NCBI GenBank assembly: GCA_023266845.1
Contig: JAHFPH010000006.1
Location: 1 to 46,472, forward strand
Source of the DNA: Rhodospirillaceae bacterium
GTDB lineage: Bacteria > Pseudomonadota > Alphaproteobacteria > JAEULC01
Reading direction: 5' to 3'
Length of the DNA stretch: 46,472 nucleotides
The notes beneath the pieces are model-generated. The model saw only the letters and a list, made by a program, of their open reading frames with translations, searched no databases and had not been told where the DNA came from. A program made the position numbers and the translations under genes. Position 1 is the first letter of the stretch. Every line of letters begins with the position of its first letter. Shown here one piece after another: positions 1 to 8,338 of this stretch.

Positions 1-228
1 GCGCAGTTCGTGAGGACTTCGGGCTCGACCGAGAACATCGATTACGTGATGCAGAACAATTCCGGCAAATGGCAGATTGTCGACGTTCAATACCGGAGCG
101 CGATCAGCGAAATCGCCACGCGCCGGTCCGAATACACCGCCGTCATCAAGGACTCGGGCGTCGAGAAATTGATCGCCAAGATCGACGAGAAGACCGCCGA
201 GCTCGGCCACAAGATCTCCACCAACTAG
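1..228 (+). CDS. MlaC/HpnM-like phospholipid-binding protein, C-terminal fragment
   Basis: The reading frame is open from the first base of the window, so only the last 75 residues are present. They contain the segments NNSGKWQIVDVQY and SEYTAVIKDSGVEKLIAKI, which fit the C-terminal part of the MlaC/Ttg2D/HpnM family of periplasmic lipid carriers. These proteins move phospholipid (or hopanoid-associated lipid) between the membranes. The stop lies 12 bases before the PEP mutase start, so the genes are probably cotranscribed. That is notable because the downstream genes look like a phosphonolipid pathway. MlaC and HpnM cannot be told apart from this fragment. Confidence 0.7.
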   Translation, partial: AQFVRTSGSTENIDYVMQNNSGKWQIVDVQYRSAISEIATRRSEYTAVIKDSGVEKLIAKIDEKTAELGHKISTN

Positions 229-240
229 CCAGGTTCCATC

Positions 241-1905
241 ATGGCTGTTTCATTGCGCGGCGCCCGCAGTGCCGCAACGACGAAGTCTCCCGCCAAGACC
301 TCGGCCCTGAAGGCCGCGCTGCGGGCACCGGACCTCGCCTTCCTGATGGAGGCGCATAACGGCCTGTCGGCGCGTATCGTCGAGGAGGCGGGCTTCAAGG
401 GCATCTGGGCCTCGGGCTTGTCGATCTCGGCCGCGCTTGGCGTGCGCGACAGCAACGAAGCGTCCTGGACCCAAGTGCTGGAAGTGCTGGAGTTCATGGC
501 CGACGCCACCACGATCCCGATCCTGGTGGACGGCGACACGGGCTACGGCAATTTCAACAACGTGCGCCGGCTTGTGAAAAAGCTGTGCCAGCGCGGCATC
601 GCGGGGGTGTGCATCGAGGACAAGCTGTTTCCCAAGACAAATTCGTTCATCGGCGACGGGCAGCCGCTCGCCGACATGGACGAGTTCTGCGGCAAGATCA
701 AGGCCGGCAAGGACAGCCAGACCGATCCCGATTTCCAGCTCGTGGCGCGGGTCGAGGCTTTGATCTCGGGCTGGGGATTGGACGAAGCGCTGCGCCGGGC
801 CGAGGCCTATCGCCGGGCCGGAGCCGACGCTATCCTGATCCATTCCAAGCGGGCGACGGCCGACGAGATTTTCGCCTTCTGCAAGGAATGGGCGAACCGT
901 GCGCCGGTGGTGATCGTACCGACGATGTACTACGCCACGCCGACCGGCCGCTTCCGCGCCGCCGGCATTTCCTGCGTCATCTGGGCCAATCACAACCTGC
1001 GCGCGGCGATCACCGCCATGCGCGAGACCAGCCGCAAGATCGCGGTCAGCGAATCCCTGACCGACACCGAGGGCGCCGTGGCGTCGGTCAAGGACGTGTT
1101 CGAGCTGTCCGGCAATTCCGAGCTGGCCGAGGCCGAGCGGCGCTACTTGCCCGTCGCGGGAGCGGATATCCGCGCCGTGGTGCTGGCGGCCTCGCGCGGC
1201 GCGGCCCTGGGCGAGCTGACCGCCGACAAGCCCAAATGCATGATCGATGTGCGCGGCCAGCCCTTGCTGCGCCTGTTGGTCTCGACGCTCAAGGATAGCG
1301 GCGTGCGCGACGTCGCGGCCGTGGTCGGCTATCGCAAGGAAGCGGTCGATGTGCCGTCAATCGACCTTGTAGCCAACGATGCCTATGCCACGACGGGGGA
1401 ATGCGCCTCGCTCGCCGCCGCCGCCGACAAGCTCAAGGGCGCCTGTTTGGTCACCTATGGCGACATCCTGTTCCGGCGCTATTTGCTTGATCGCTTGTTG
1501 GAGGCCGAGGGCGATATCGTGGTGGTGGCCGATGCGCTGTGGCGCGAGCGCCGGCGCAGCGGCCCCGGCCAGATCCACGACCATATCGCCTGTTCCCGCC
1601 CCTTCTCTACCGGTTACCTCGACGACGACACGGTGGACCTGAGGCGCATCGGCCCGGATCTGACGGATGACGATATCCACGGCGAATGGGTAGGACTGGT
1701 GAAGCTTAGCGCGGCTGGGTCCGAGCTGGTGCGCAAGGAACTGGGCACGATGAAACGCGACGGCACGCTCGGCAAGGCCAATATGCCCGACCTGTTCAAT
1801 CGGCTGGTCGCAGCCGGGCATCGCGTGCGCGTGCAGTACATTACCGGCCATTGGCTGGACGTGGATGACGCCTTCGACCTGGCCAAGGCGCGCAACTTCC
1901 TTTAG
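241..1905 (+). CDS. pepM: Phosphoenolpyruvate mutase fused to a nucleotidyltransferase domain
   Basis: The N-terminal domain (about residues 25-300) is an isocitrate lyase/PEP mutase-fold enzyme. It carries VDGDTGYGN at 96-104 and the PepM signature [10 protein letters not shown] at 126-135, which separates PEP mutases from lyases of the same fold. It should rearrange PEP to phosphonopyruvate, the entry step of almost all C-P bond biosynthesis. From about residue 309 a nucleotidyltransferase domain follows. PntC-type domains of this kind activate aminoethylphosphonate or a similar phosphonate as its CMP ester. Its signature reads [18 protein letters not shown], so the usual LAAGxGxR loop has Ser for Gly (318) and Ala for Arg (322). 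Whether that is a subfamily trait or a lesion is open. Ppd follows 27 bases downstream. PEP mutase confidence is high; the nucleotidyl substrate is inferred. Confidence 0.9.
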   Translation: MAVSLRGARSAATTKSPAKTSALKAALRAPDLAFLMEAHNGLSARIVEEAGFKGIWASGLSISAALGVRDSNEASWTQVLEVLEFMADATTIPILVDGDTGYGNFNNVRRLVKKLCQRGIAGVCIEDKLFPKTNSFIGDGQPLADMDEFCGKIKAGKDSQTDPDFQLVARVEALISGWGLDEALRRAEAYRRAGADAILIHSKRATADEIFAFCKEWANRAPVVIVPTMYYATPTGRFRAAGISCVIWANHNLRAAITAMRETSRKIAVSESLTDTEGAVASVKDVFELSGNSELAEAERRYLPVAGADIRAVVLAASRGAALGELTADKPKCMIDVRGQPLLRLLVSTLKDSGVRDVAAVVGYRKEAVDVPSIDLVANDAYATTGECASLAAAADKLKGACLVTYGDILFRRYLLDRLLEAEGDIVVVADALWRERRRSGPGQIHDHIACSRPFSTGYLDDDTVDLRRIGPDLTDDDIHGEWVGLVKLSAAGSELVRKELGTMKRDGTLGKANMPDLFNRLVAAGHRVRVQYITGHWLDVDDAFDLAKARNFL

Positions 1906-1932
1906 ACCGCCGCTTCCGCTAAGCCAAGCCGC

Positions 1933-3075
1933 ATGATCACCGCCGACGAGTTCATCGAGCCGGCCCGCGCGCGCGGATTCGCGTTCTATACCGGGGTGCC
2001 GTGCTCGTTCCTCAGCCCCTTCATCAATCGAGCCATCACTCATCCCAAGCTCGATTACATCGCCGCCGCGTCGGAAGGCGAGGCCGTGGCGATCGCCGCC
2101 GGCGCCTGGCTGGCGGGGCGCAGGACGGTGGTTATGTGTCAAAATTCCGGTTTAGGAAATACCGTCAACCCGCTCACTTCGCTCAACTTTCCATTTAAGA
2201 TTCCGACCCTGATGATCGTCACCTGGCGCGGTCAGCCCGGACTCAAGGATGAACCGCAGCATGAGCTGATGGGCCAGATCACCGCCGCCATGCTCGACAC
2301 CCTGCGCATCGATCATTTGGCATTCCCAAAAAACTCGAACGAAATTCTAGAAACGATTGATAAAGCGATAGAAAGCATGGAGCAGCGCTCCTTGCCGACA
2401 GCCTTGATCATGGAAAAGGACGGCGTGCGCGACGATGGGCTTGCGCAGCAGCCCGCGCCCGTCCGGCCGCCGGGAAAATCGGCCGATCTGCGTCAAGGTG
2501 GGATGAGGCCGACGCGCATCGAGGTGCTTGAGCGGCTTTTGGCCGAAGTTCCGGAAAGCGCCGCCATCATCGCCACGACCGGCAAATGCGGGCGTGAGCT
2601 GTTTACCCTCGCCGACCGCAAGCAGCATCTCTACCAAGTCGGCTCGATGGGCGGCGCGGCGCCGATGGGCTTGGGCGTCGCCCGCCATGTCGCGAAAAAG
2701 GTGATCGTGCTGGACGGCGACGGGGCGGCGCTGATGAAACTGGGGGCGCTCGCCACGATCGGCGCCTATGCACCGGCGAACCTGGTTCATATCGTGCTGG
2801 ACAACGGGGTCCACGATTCAACCGGGGGTCAGGCCACCGTGTCGGCCACGGTGGATTTCGCGGGGGTGGCGCTCGCCTGCGGCTATGAAGCCGCCTCAAG
2901 CTGCGATAGCCTCGACGGATTCGCGCGGGCGACGCAGTCGGCGCTTCGGGGGAAAGGCCCGCATCTGATCCATATCCGAATTGCGCCCGGATCGATCGCG
3001 AAGCTGGGGCGCCCAACGGTCACGCCGGCCGAGGTCGCGCGCCGCTTTCAACGATTCCTTGCCGAACCCGCCTGA
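1933..3075 (+). CDS. Phosphonopyruvate decarboxylase
   Basis: This is a 380-residue thiamine diphosphate enzyme with the two-domain layout of the Ppd/AepY family. The N-terminal PYR domain contains GVPCSFLSPFIN and an active-site Glu in ASEGEAVAIAAG, followed by CQNSGLGNTVNPLTSL. The C-terminal PP domain carries the diphosphate-Mg motif GDGAALMKLGALATIG through VLDNGVHDSTGGQ. It decarboxylates phosphonopyruvate to phosphonoacetaldehyde, which pulls the unfavourable PEP mutase equilibrium forward. Its position directly after pepM, same strand, is the classic arrangement. The ATG at 1933 gives a full-length N-terminus. Sulfopyruvate decarboxylase is the closest alternative, and the PEP mutase neighbour argues against it. 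Confidence 0.93.
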   Translation: MITADEFIEPARARGFAFYTGVPCSFLSPFINRAITHPKLDYIAAASEGEAVAIAAGAWLAGRRTVVMCQNSGLGNTVNPLTSLNFPFKIPTLMIVTWRGQPGLKDEPQHELMGQITAAMLDTLRIDHLAFPKNSNEILETIDKAIESMEQRSLPTALIMEKDGVRDDGLAQQPAPVRPPGKSADLRQGGMRPTRIEVLERLLAEVPESAAIIATTGKCGRELFTLADRKQHLYQVGSMGGAAPMGLGVARHVAKKVIVLDGDGAALMKLGALATIGAYAPANLVHIVLDNGVHDSTGGQATVSATVDFAGVALACGYEAASSCDSLDGFARATQSALRGKGPHLIHIRIAPGSIAKLGRPTVTPAEVARRFQRFLAEPA

Positions 3076-3116
3076 TCGACCGATCAACGAAACACAAGCG
3101 TTTGGAGGAGAGTAAA

Positions 3117-3476
3117 ATGACAATCAAGCGTATCGAGGCAGGCCCGCGCATGAGCCAGGCCGTGGTGCATGGCGACACCGTGTATCTCGCGGGCGTCGTC
3201 GCCGACGATCCCAAGCAGGACGTGCAGGGACAGACCAGGCAAATTCTCGCCAAGATCGACAAGCTGCTGGCGGCGGCGGGCACCGATAAATCCAAGGTTT
3301 TGTCGGCGAATATCTGGCTTACCGACATCTCCACCTGGGCGAAGATGAACGAGGTGTGGGACGCCTGGGTATCGCCCGGCAACACCCCCGCCCGCGCCAC
3401 CGTGGAAGCCAAGCTGGCCGCGCCCGCCTATAAGGTGGAAATCATGGTCCAGGCGGCTAAATTATCCGCGAATTAG
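3117..3476 (+). CDS. RidA family (YjgF/YER057c/UK114) enamine/imine deaminase
   Basis: The 119-residue product has the RidA pattern: a short N-terminal strand with SQAVVHGDTVYLAGVVADD, the central KIDKLLAAAGTDKSKVLSAN helix, and the C-terminal PGNTPARATVEAKLA segment with the conserved Arg that binds the substrate carboxylate. RidA proteins hydrolyse reactive enamine/imine intermediates released by PLP enzymes. The start at 3117 is preceded by a strong Shine-Dalgarno GGAGGAG at 3104-3110; an in-frame TTG at 3102 lies inside that site and is unlikely. The gene sits between ppd and a CDP-alcohol phosphatidyltransferase, so it may protect or serve an aminophosphonate step, although RidA genes occur in many contexts. 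Confidence 0.88.
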   Translation: MTIKRIEAGPRMSQAVVHGDTVYLAGVVADDPKQDVQGQTRQILAKIDKLLAAAGTDKSKVLSANIWLTDISTWAKMNEVWDAWVSPGNTPARATVEAKLAAPAYKVEIMVQAAKLSAN

Positions 3477-3604
3477 TCGCAGGGAATAACGGCTTACCCA
3501 TGGAATTACAGTTGCGAGACAAATTCGAAACACATTAAAATGTACGGCCTGTTCGGCGCGTCGGCGAGCAACGCGTCGGCGAGGACTTCTTTCGGCTGGG
3601 GGGC

Positions 3605-4261
3605 ATGAGTCACAATACCTGGATCCACCGCACCGTCCGCGTGGGCGTAAAGCCGATTGCGCGGACCCGGGTGACGCCGAATCAAGTGACGGCCCTGCGC
3701 CTGTTCACCGGGATTGCGGCCGCCGGCCTTATCGCCGTGGGCGACGACCCATGGGACGACATCGGCGCGGCCTTGTTCATGCTGTCCATTTTGCTGGATC
3801 GCGCGGACGGCGAATTGGCGCGAATGACGAAAAAGTTCTCGCCCAGCGGGCACGCCTTCGACCTGTTTTCCGACGCCTTATGCAACTTGCTGATCTTCGT
3901 GGCCATCGGCGTGGGGCTGCGCGGGGGCGGCATCCTCGGCTACTGGGCAATTCCCATGGGCGTGGTGGCTGGGATCTTCATCGCGCTGAACCTGTGGGTG
4001 GTGATGAATATCGAAGACGCCAAAGGCACCCGCGCGGCCGAGCTGAAAAGCTTTTGGGGTTTCGACGCCGATGATGGCATGCTGCTGGTGCCGATCCTGA
4101 TCTGGATGGAACTCGACGTGGTGGCGATGATCCTGGCGTTCATCTTTGCGCCGATCTTCATGATCTGGGCCGCGATCTATTACACCCGCCAGTATGGGCT
4201 GCTTCGCCTGCCGCTCATGGGCGGCCTCTATGCGCGGGTATCCGCGCGCCGGGATCGTTAG
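3605..4261 (+). CDS. CDP-alcohol phosphatidyltransferase family protein (full motif)
   Basis: This is a 218-residue integral membrane protein with the complete CDP-alcohol phosphotransferase signature: D65, D68-G69, A72-R73, G82, D86 and D90. Several hydrophobic segments surround the motif. Family enzymes swap the CMP of a CDP-activated substrate for a second alcohol to build phospholipid headgroups. Next to PEP mutase, Ppd and a nucleotidyltransferase domain, the simplest reading is transfer of a CMP-activated aminophosphonate onto a lipid acceptor, giving a phosphonolipid. That substrate is inferred, and an ordinary phospholipid role is possible. The stop overlaps by four bases with the stop of the convergent paralogue. 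Confidence 0.85.
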   Translation: MSHNTWIHRTVRVGVKPIARTRVTPNQVTALRLFTGIAAAGLIAVGDDPWDDIGAALFMLSILLDRADGELARMTKKFSPSGHAFDLFSDALCNLLIFVAIGVGLRGGGILGYWAIPMGVVAGIFIALNLWVVMNIEDAKGTRAAELKSFWGFDADDGMLLVPILIWMELDVVAMILAFIFAPIFMIWAAIYYTRQYGLLRLPLMGGLYARVSARRDR

Positions 4262-4863
4262 CTTTTCACGCGCCGCAGCGCGGCCAGATAATTCCCGACC
4301 GTCCACAGTCCATAGAGGCCGGCGCCGACGCCCGCGCCGACGAAGAACGGCTGCGCCCAGCCCAGCCACATGATCGGCGCGATCAGATAGATGCCGTCCT
4401 CCAGCTCGAATCCGGCGAAGCCCGGATAGTTCGCCGTGCCTTGCCCTTCGCGCTTGTCGATTTCGAGGTTGAGCGCCATCGACAGGAACGCGCTAATGGC
4501 CCCGACCGCGCCAAGCGCGATGGACCATCCGCCCAGCCATCCCTCGCGAAAGGCGAAGCCCAGCCCGATGAACAGCGCGGCATAGCTGCTCGCTCCCGCG
4601 ACGTAGTCGTAGAAATAGCCGAAGCGCGAAGTTTTGCCGGTCTGGCGCGCAAGCTCGCCGTCGAAATGATCCAGGAACCGCGCCAACGCGAAAATGCCCG
4701 CTCCCCAATGGATCGCCGGCGCGCGGCCCACCGCTATCAGCGCCGCGCCAAGAACCGCCAGCACCAGCGTGATGCTGGTCATCTGGTTCGGCGTCAGCGG
4801 AGTTCGCGTCAGCGGCCGCACAAGAATGCGGGCAAGCCGCTGATCGTAGGGCGGTTGGTCCAT
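4258..4863 (-). CDS. CDP-alcohol phosphatidyltransferase family protein, motif lacks last Asp
   Basis: This 201-residue paralogue of the convergent gene aligns with it in exact register: TPLTPNQ near residue 25, then D65, D68-G69, A72-R73, G82 and D86. At position 90, where the family has the proposed catalytic-base Asp, this protein has Gly (FGYFYDYVAGAS). The rest of the metal/nucleotide site is intact. It could be a pseudoenzyme subunit, have altered chemistry, or bind the CDP-substrate without turnover. I chose the ATG at 4863 because it matches the N-terminus of the paralogue; an upstream TTG at 4896 would add 11 residues. Neither start has a clear ribosome-binding site. Confidence 0.8.
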   Translation of the reverse strand: MDQPPYDQRLARILVRPLTRTPLTPNQMTSITLVLAVLGAALIAVGRAPAIHWGAGIFALARFLDHFDGELARQTGKTSRFGYFYDYVAGASSYAALFIGLGFAFREGWLGGWSIALGAVGAISAFLSMALNLEIDKREGQGTANYPGFAGFELEDGIYLIAPIMWLGWAQPFFVGAGVGAGLYGLWTVGNYLAALRRVKS

Positions 4864-5224
4864 GGCGGCCGGACCATAAACCAACTGGCTGGACAAAAAA
4901 ATAAGGCGGAGCGCCTACATGGCACTCCACCCCTTTTTGGTGCGCCGACGTGTCTAGCGCCGGCGCTGCCCGCGGTCGTCTCTGGCGTTGGTCCGACTCA
5001 CTGCCTTGAGCCGGCCGCTACATGCGGAACACCTAGTCGACTAACCTGTCGGCTTCGCGACCAGATACCATCGATAAAGGAACCGCGTTAACATATCCCT
5101 AATGGCGAAGTATTTTTGCTGTCGCCTGTCGAAAGGCGCGGGTCGAGTATATGGTAAACGAATCCTTTCGATGGCTGCTTCGCCTGGGCTTGCAACTGAG
5201 CTACGGCTCGAGGGAGTACGCACA
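4864..5224. other. Divergent intergenic region, no gene seen
   Basis: These 361 bases separate the leftward phosphatidyltransferase from the rightward 5'-nucleotidase operon and must hold both promoters. An in-frame extension of the nucleotidase back to 5102 lacks coding character: it has no hydrophobic start and would bury the signal peptide. I found no convincing Pho box, terminator or small gene. A poly-A/T stretch near 4894-4902 and an AT-rich patch near 5085-5120 are the most promoter-like parts, but no clear -35/-10 pair stands out. Confidence 0.5.
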
Positions 5225-6763
5225 ATGATCGGTTTCCTAAGCGCTACGCTGCGCGCCGTTTCTATCGGGCTTTTCTTGGTCGCGACACCGGTCTTGGCGC
5301 AGACCGCCGCCCCTGTTGCCGCTCCGGTTACCGCCAAGATCACGTTCCTGCACACGAACGACGTGTATGAGATTGCGCCGATCAAGGGTTGGGGCGGTTT
5401 CGCCGAGCTGATGACGGCGTTGAAAAAGGAACGCGCCGCCGCGCCGGGCGGCGTAACCACCTTCGGCGGCGATTTGATCTCGCCCTCGCTCATGTCGGGC
5501 CTGACCAAAGGCGCGCAGATGATCGAGATGATGAACGCGGTCGGAGTCGATCTGGCGGTCCTAGGCAACCACGAATTCGACTTCGGTCCCGACATCGCCA
5601 AAGCGCGCATCGCCGAATCCAAGTTCCCGTGGCTCGGCGGCAATGTGCTGGGGCCGGACGGCAAGCCGTTCGGCGGCGCCGTCGCCACCGCGATGCGCGA
5701 GATCGCCGGGTTCAAAGTCGGGTTCTTGGGCATCACCACGCCCGAGACGACCACCCTATCCAGCCCCGGCAAGGACGTGAAGTTCACGCCGTATGTCGAG
5801 GCAGGCGCGGAAATGGCCAAGGCCCTGCGCGCACAAGGCGCCGAACTGGTGGTGGCGATGACGCACCTGACCTTCAACCAGGACCGCGAACTGGCCGCGA
5901 AGGTCAAAGAGATCGATTTGATCCTGGGCGGACACGACCACGACCCACTCATGGCCTGGGAAGGCGGCAAGCTGTTGCTCAAGGCCGGCCACGACAACGA
6001 GTTCCTAGCCATCGTCGACCTGATGTTGACGCGCGAGCAGACCAAGGACGGGCCCAAGGTAACCTTCGTACCGGCTTGGCGTTTGCTGCCGATCCGGGGA
6101 ATTGCGCCCGATCCCGACATCGCCGCGCTGGTTAAGAAGCATACCGACAAGCTGGACGCCGAGCTGAACGTGAAAATAGGCGTGGCGGCGACTCCATTGG
6201 ACAGCCGCCGCAGCGAGGTGCGCGCCAAGGAGAACGCGATCGGCAACCTGTTCGCCGACGCGACGCGCGAAGCGGTGGGCGCGGACGTCGCCCTGGTCAA
6301 TGGCGGCGGCATTCGCGGCGACCGGCAATACGACGCGGGCCATCAGCTCACGCGCCGCGATATCCTGGTCGAGCTGCCGTTCGGCAATATCACCGCGCTG
6401 ATCGAATTGAAGGGCAGCGACCTGAAGGCGTCGCTGGAGAACGCCGTAAGCCGCGTCGCCGAATTGCAGGGACGCTTCGTCAGCGTTTCGGGCATGACTT
6501 TCAGCTACGATCCGAAGGCCGAGCCCGGAAAACGCGTGCTGGAAGCGACTGTCGGCGGCAAGCCGCTCGACCCCGCGGCGACCTATAAGGTCGCGGCCAA
6601 CGACTACATCGTCGGTGGCGGCGATGGTTTCGCCGACCTGAAGAAGGGCAAGGTCATCATCGATGGCATCGCCGGCAAGCTGATGGCCAGTCAGGTGATC
6701 GACTACATCGCTGCCAAGGGCACCGTATCGCCCAAGGTCGAAGGGCGGATCACCGCCAAATGA
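5225..6763 (+). CDS. Periplasmic 5'-nucleotidase / UshA-family metallophosphoesterase
   Basis: This 512-residue exported protein starts at ATG 5225 behind GAGGGAG. The signal peptide ends around PVLAQ. The N-terminal calcineurin-like domain shows the dimetal motifs FLHTND, GGDLISPSLMS, LGNHEFDFG and GGHDHDP; the C-terminal 5'-nucleotidase domain contains NGGGIRGDRQYDAG and NDYIVGGGDGF. UshA-type enzymes hydrolyse nucleotides, UDP-sugars or CDP-alcohols in the periplasm. It leads an operon with the CoA-transferase-like pair and the aminotransferase, with only four bases to the next start. In this setting it might recycle CMP or a CDP-linked headgroup, but the substrate cannot be read from sequence. 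Confidence 0.85.
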   Translation: MIGFLSATLRAVSIGLFLVATPVLAQTAAPVAAPVTAKITFLHTNDVYEIAPIKGWGGFAELMTALKKERAAAPGGVTTFGGDLISPSLMSGLTKGAQMIEMMNAVGVDLAVLGNHEFDFGPDIAKARIAESKFPWLGGNVLGPDGKPFGGAVATAMREIAGFKVGFLGITTPETTTLSSPGKDVKFTPYVEAGAEMAKALRAQGAELVVAMTHLTFNQDRELAAKVKEIDLILGGHDHDPLMAWEGGKLLLKAGHDNEFLAIVDLMLTREQTKDGPKVTFVPAWRLLPIRGIAPDPDIAALVKKHTDKLDAELNVKIGVAATPLDSRRSEVRAKENAIGNLFADATREAVGADVALVNGGGIRGDRQYDAGHQLTRRDILVELPFGNITALIELKGSDLKASLENAVSRVAELQGRFVSVSGMTFSYDPKAEPGKRVLEATVGGKPLDPAATYKVAANDYIVGGGDGFADLKKGKVIIDGIAGKLMASQVIDYIAAKGTVSPKVEGRITAK

Positions 6764-6767
6764 CAGC

Positions 6768-7580
6768 ATGATCGAGCGCCTGGACCTCGACGCGCTGGTC
6801 GCGCGGATTCCCGACGGCGCGAGGCTTGCGATCCCCGCCGATTACGCGGGCGTGGCCATGGAGGCGACCCGCGCCCTGCTGCGTCGCGGCGCAAGGAATT
6901 TGCGGCTGGTCACCGTGCCGACCAGCGGGCTTCAAGCCGACATGCTGATCGGCGCGGGAATGGTGGTGGAAATCGAAACTTCCGGCGTAACGCTGAACGA
7001 GCACGGGCTGGCGCCGCGTTTCACGGCGGCGACCAAGTCGGGAAGACTTCGGATCGTCGATACCACCTGCCCCGCCGTCCATGCCGGATTGCAGGCCGCA
7101 GAAAAGGGCGTGCCGTTCATGCCGCTGCGCGGACTGCTGGGGACGGACGTGCTGGCGCAACGCAAGGACTGGCGCGTGACGGACAATCCGTTCGGCGAAC
7201 GCGGCGATGCGATCGCGCTGCTGCCCGCGATCAAGCCGGATATCGCGCTGTTCCATGCCGCGCGCGCCGACCGGCATGGCAACGTGTGGATCGGGCGGCG
7301 GCGCGAACTGGCCGCGATGGCTCATGCCTCGGCCGCGACGCTGGTGACGGTCGAAGAGATCGTTGAGATCGATTTGATGGCAAGCGACCAGACCGCCGCC
7401 GGCGTTCTGCCTCGGCTCTATGTCGGCGCGGTGACGGTGGCGAATCGTGGCGCGTGGCCGCTCGGTTTCATCGATCTTTACCCCGCCGACGATCGGGAAT
7501 TGGCGCGCTATGCCGCTGCCGCGCGCACCGATCGGGGGTTTGCGGAGTATCTGGAGGGCGCGCTACGCCGCGCGGCATGA
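6768..7580 (+). CDS. CoA-transferase family subunit A (IpdA/GctA-like)
   Basis: This 270-residue protein belongs to family I CoA-transferase alpha subunits: an N-terminal Rossmann-like region with RLVTVPTSGLQADMLIGAG, the long VPFMPLRGLLGTDVLAQ segment, and ALFHAARADRHGNVW, a hallmark of the IpdA/GctA branch. The partner subunit follows with an ATGA overlap, which implies a stoichiometric heterodimer. Known members move CoA between carboxylic acids or, in IpdAB, hydrolyse a cyclic ketone CoA ester. The operon gives no obvious CoA-ester pathway, so the substrate is unknown. Confidence 0.8.
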   Translation: MIERLDLDALVARIPDGARLAIPADYAGVAMEATRALLRRGARNLRLVTVPTSGLQADMLIGAGMVVEIETSGVTLNEHGLAPRFTAATKSGRLRIVDTTCPAVHAGLQAAEKGVPFMPLRGLLGTDVLAQRKDWRVTDNPFGERGDAIALLPAIKPDIALFHAARADRHGNVWIGRRRELAAMAHASAATLVTVEEIVEIDLMASDQTAAGVLPRLYVGAVTVANRGAWPLGFIDLYPADDRELARYAAAARTDRGFAEYLEGALRRAA

Positions 7581-8329
7581 CCAAAGCTTCGCCGCGCGAA
7601 TTGCTGATCGCCGCCCTCGCCCGGCGCATCAAGGGCTGCCGGCACGTAGCGGTGGGCAATGCGTCGCCGATCCCCGCCGCCGCCGCGTTGCTGGCCCGCG
7701 CCCAATCCAACGGGGCGATGATCGTCTATATCCTGGGCAGCCGCGCCCACAATCCTTATGGCGACGGCGCGCGCGAGCTGTTCGACAGCGCCGGCCAGGG
7801 GCGACTTGACGCATTCTTTCTCGGCGGCGGCGAGATCGATGGCCAGGCCAATGTGAACTTGGTGACCGTGGGCGAGCACGACCGACCGCAGATGCGGTTT
7901 CCCGGCTCGTTCGGCTCGGCCTATCTCTATTTCACGGTGCCTAAGGTGATCTTGTTCCGCGAGGAGCATTCGCGCCGCGTGCTGGTGCCGCGCGTCTCGT
8001 TCGTCAGCGCGCCGGGCACGAGCCCGCCCGGCGTCCATCGCACCGGCGGCCCATCCGCCCTTGTCACCGGGCGCTGCATCTTTTCATTCGACCGCGCGCG
8101 CGGGCGTTTTGCATTGGAAACCATCCATCCCGGCCAGACCGCCTTATCGGTGCGCGCAGAAACGGGATTCGATTACGACGCGCCGCCGCAAGTTTCCGTC
8201 ACCGAGGCGCCCGGTGCTGGGGAATTGCGGCTGATCCGCGGTCGCATTTCGAATGAAATGGCCGAGGCCTATCCGGTGTTTGCGCGGCGGGAATGGCCCA
8301 GCCATGACGCACAAGCCGCCGGACGGTAG
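7577..8329 (+). CDS. CoA-transferase family subunit B (IpdB/GctB-like)
   Basis: This 250-residue beta subunit starts at an ATGA overlap with subunit A. The fold is recognised from GNASPIPAAAALLA, GGGEIDGQANVNLV and FPGSFGSAYLYFTVPKVILF. Glutaconate-type transferases have a catalytic Glu in a short EGG-like segment after the first helix. Here the corresponding stretch reads YILGSRAHNP, without Glu. IpdB of steroid-degrading actinobacteria also lacks that Glu and acts as a hydrolase, so this pair may not be a CoA-transferase in the strict sense. The alignment is by eye, so this point should be treated as a lead. Confidence 0.77.
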   Translation: MTKASPRELLIAALARRIKGCRHVAVGNASPIPAAAALLARAQSNGAMIVYILGSRAHNPYGDGARELFDSAGQGRLDAFFLGGGEIDGQANVNLVTVGEHDRPQMRFPGSFGSAYLYFTVPKVILFREEHSRRVLVPRVSFVSAPGTSPPGVHRTGGPSALVTGRCIFSFDRARGRFALETIHPGQTALSVRAETGFDYDAPPQVSVTEAPGAGELRLIRGRISNEMAEAYPVFARREWPSHDAQAAGR

Positions 8330-8338
8330 GATCGCGCA

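Noticed and set aside
5118-5140. Possible Pho box (CTGTCGCCTGTCG) upstream of the 5'-nucleotidase
   Set aside because: The repeat period is 7 rather than 11 bases and the spacer is not AT-rich.
5102-5224. N-terminal extension of the 5'-nucleotidase
   Set aside because: It would place the signal peptide inside the protein; ATG 5225 has a good ribosome-binding site.
5041-6312. 423-residue minus-strand open frame
   Set aside because: It is antisense to the well-supported 5'-nucleotidase and is Ser/Pro/Arg-rich with no recognisable domain; GC-rich codon bias keeps it open.
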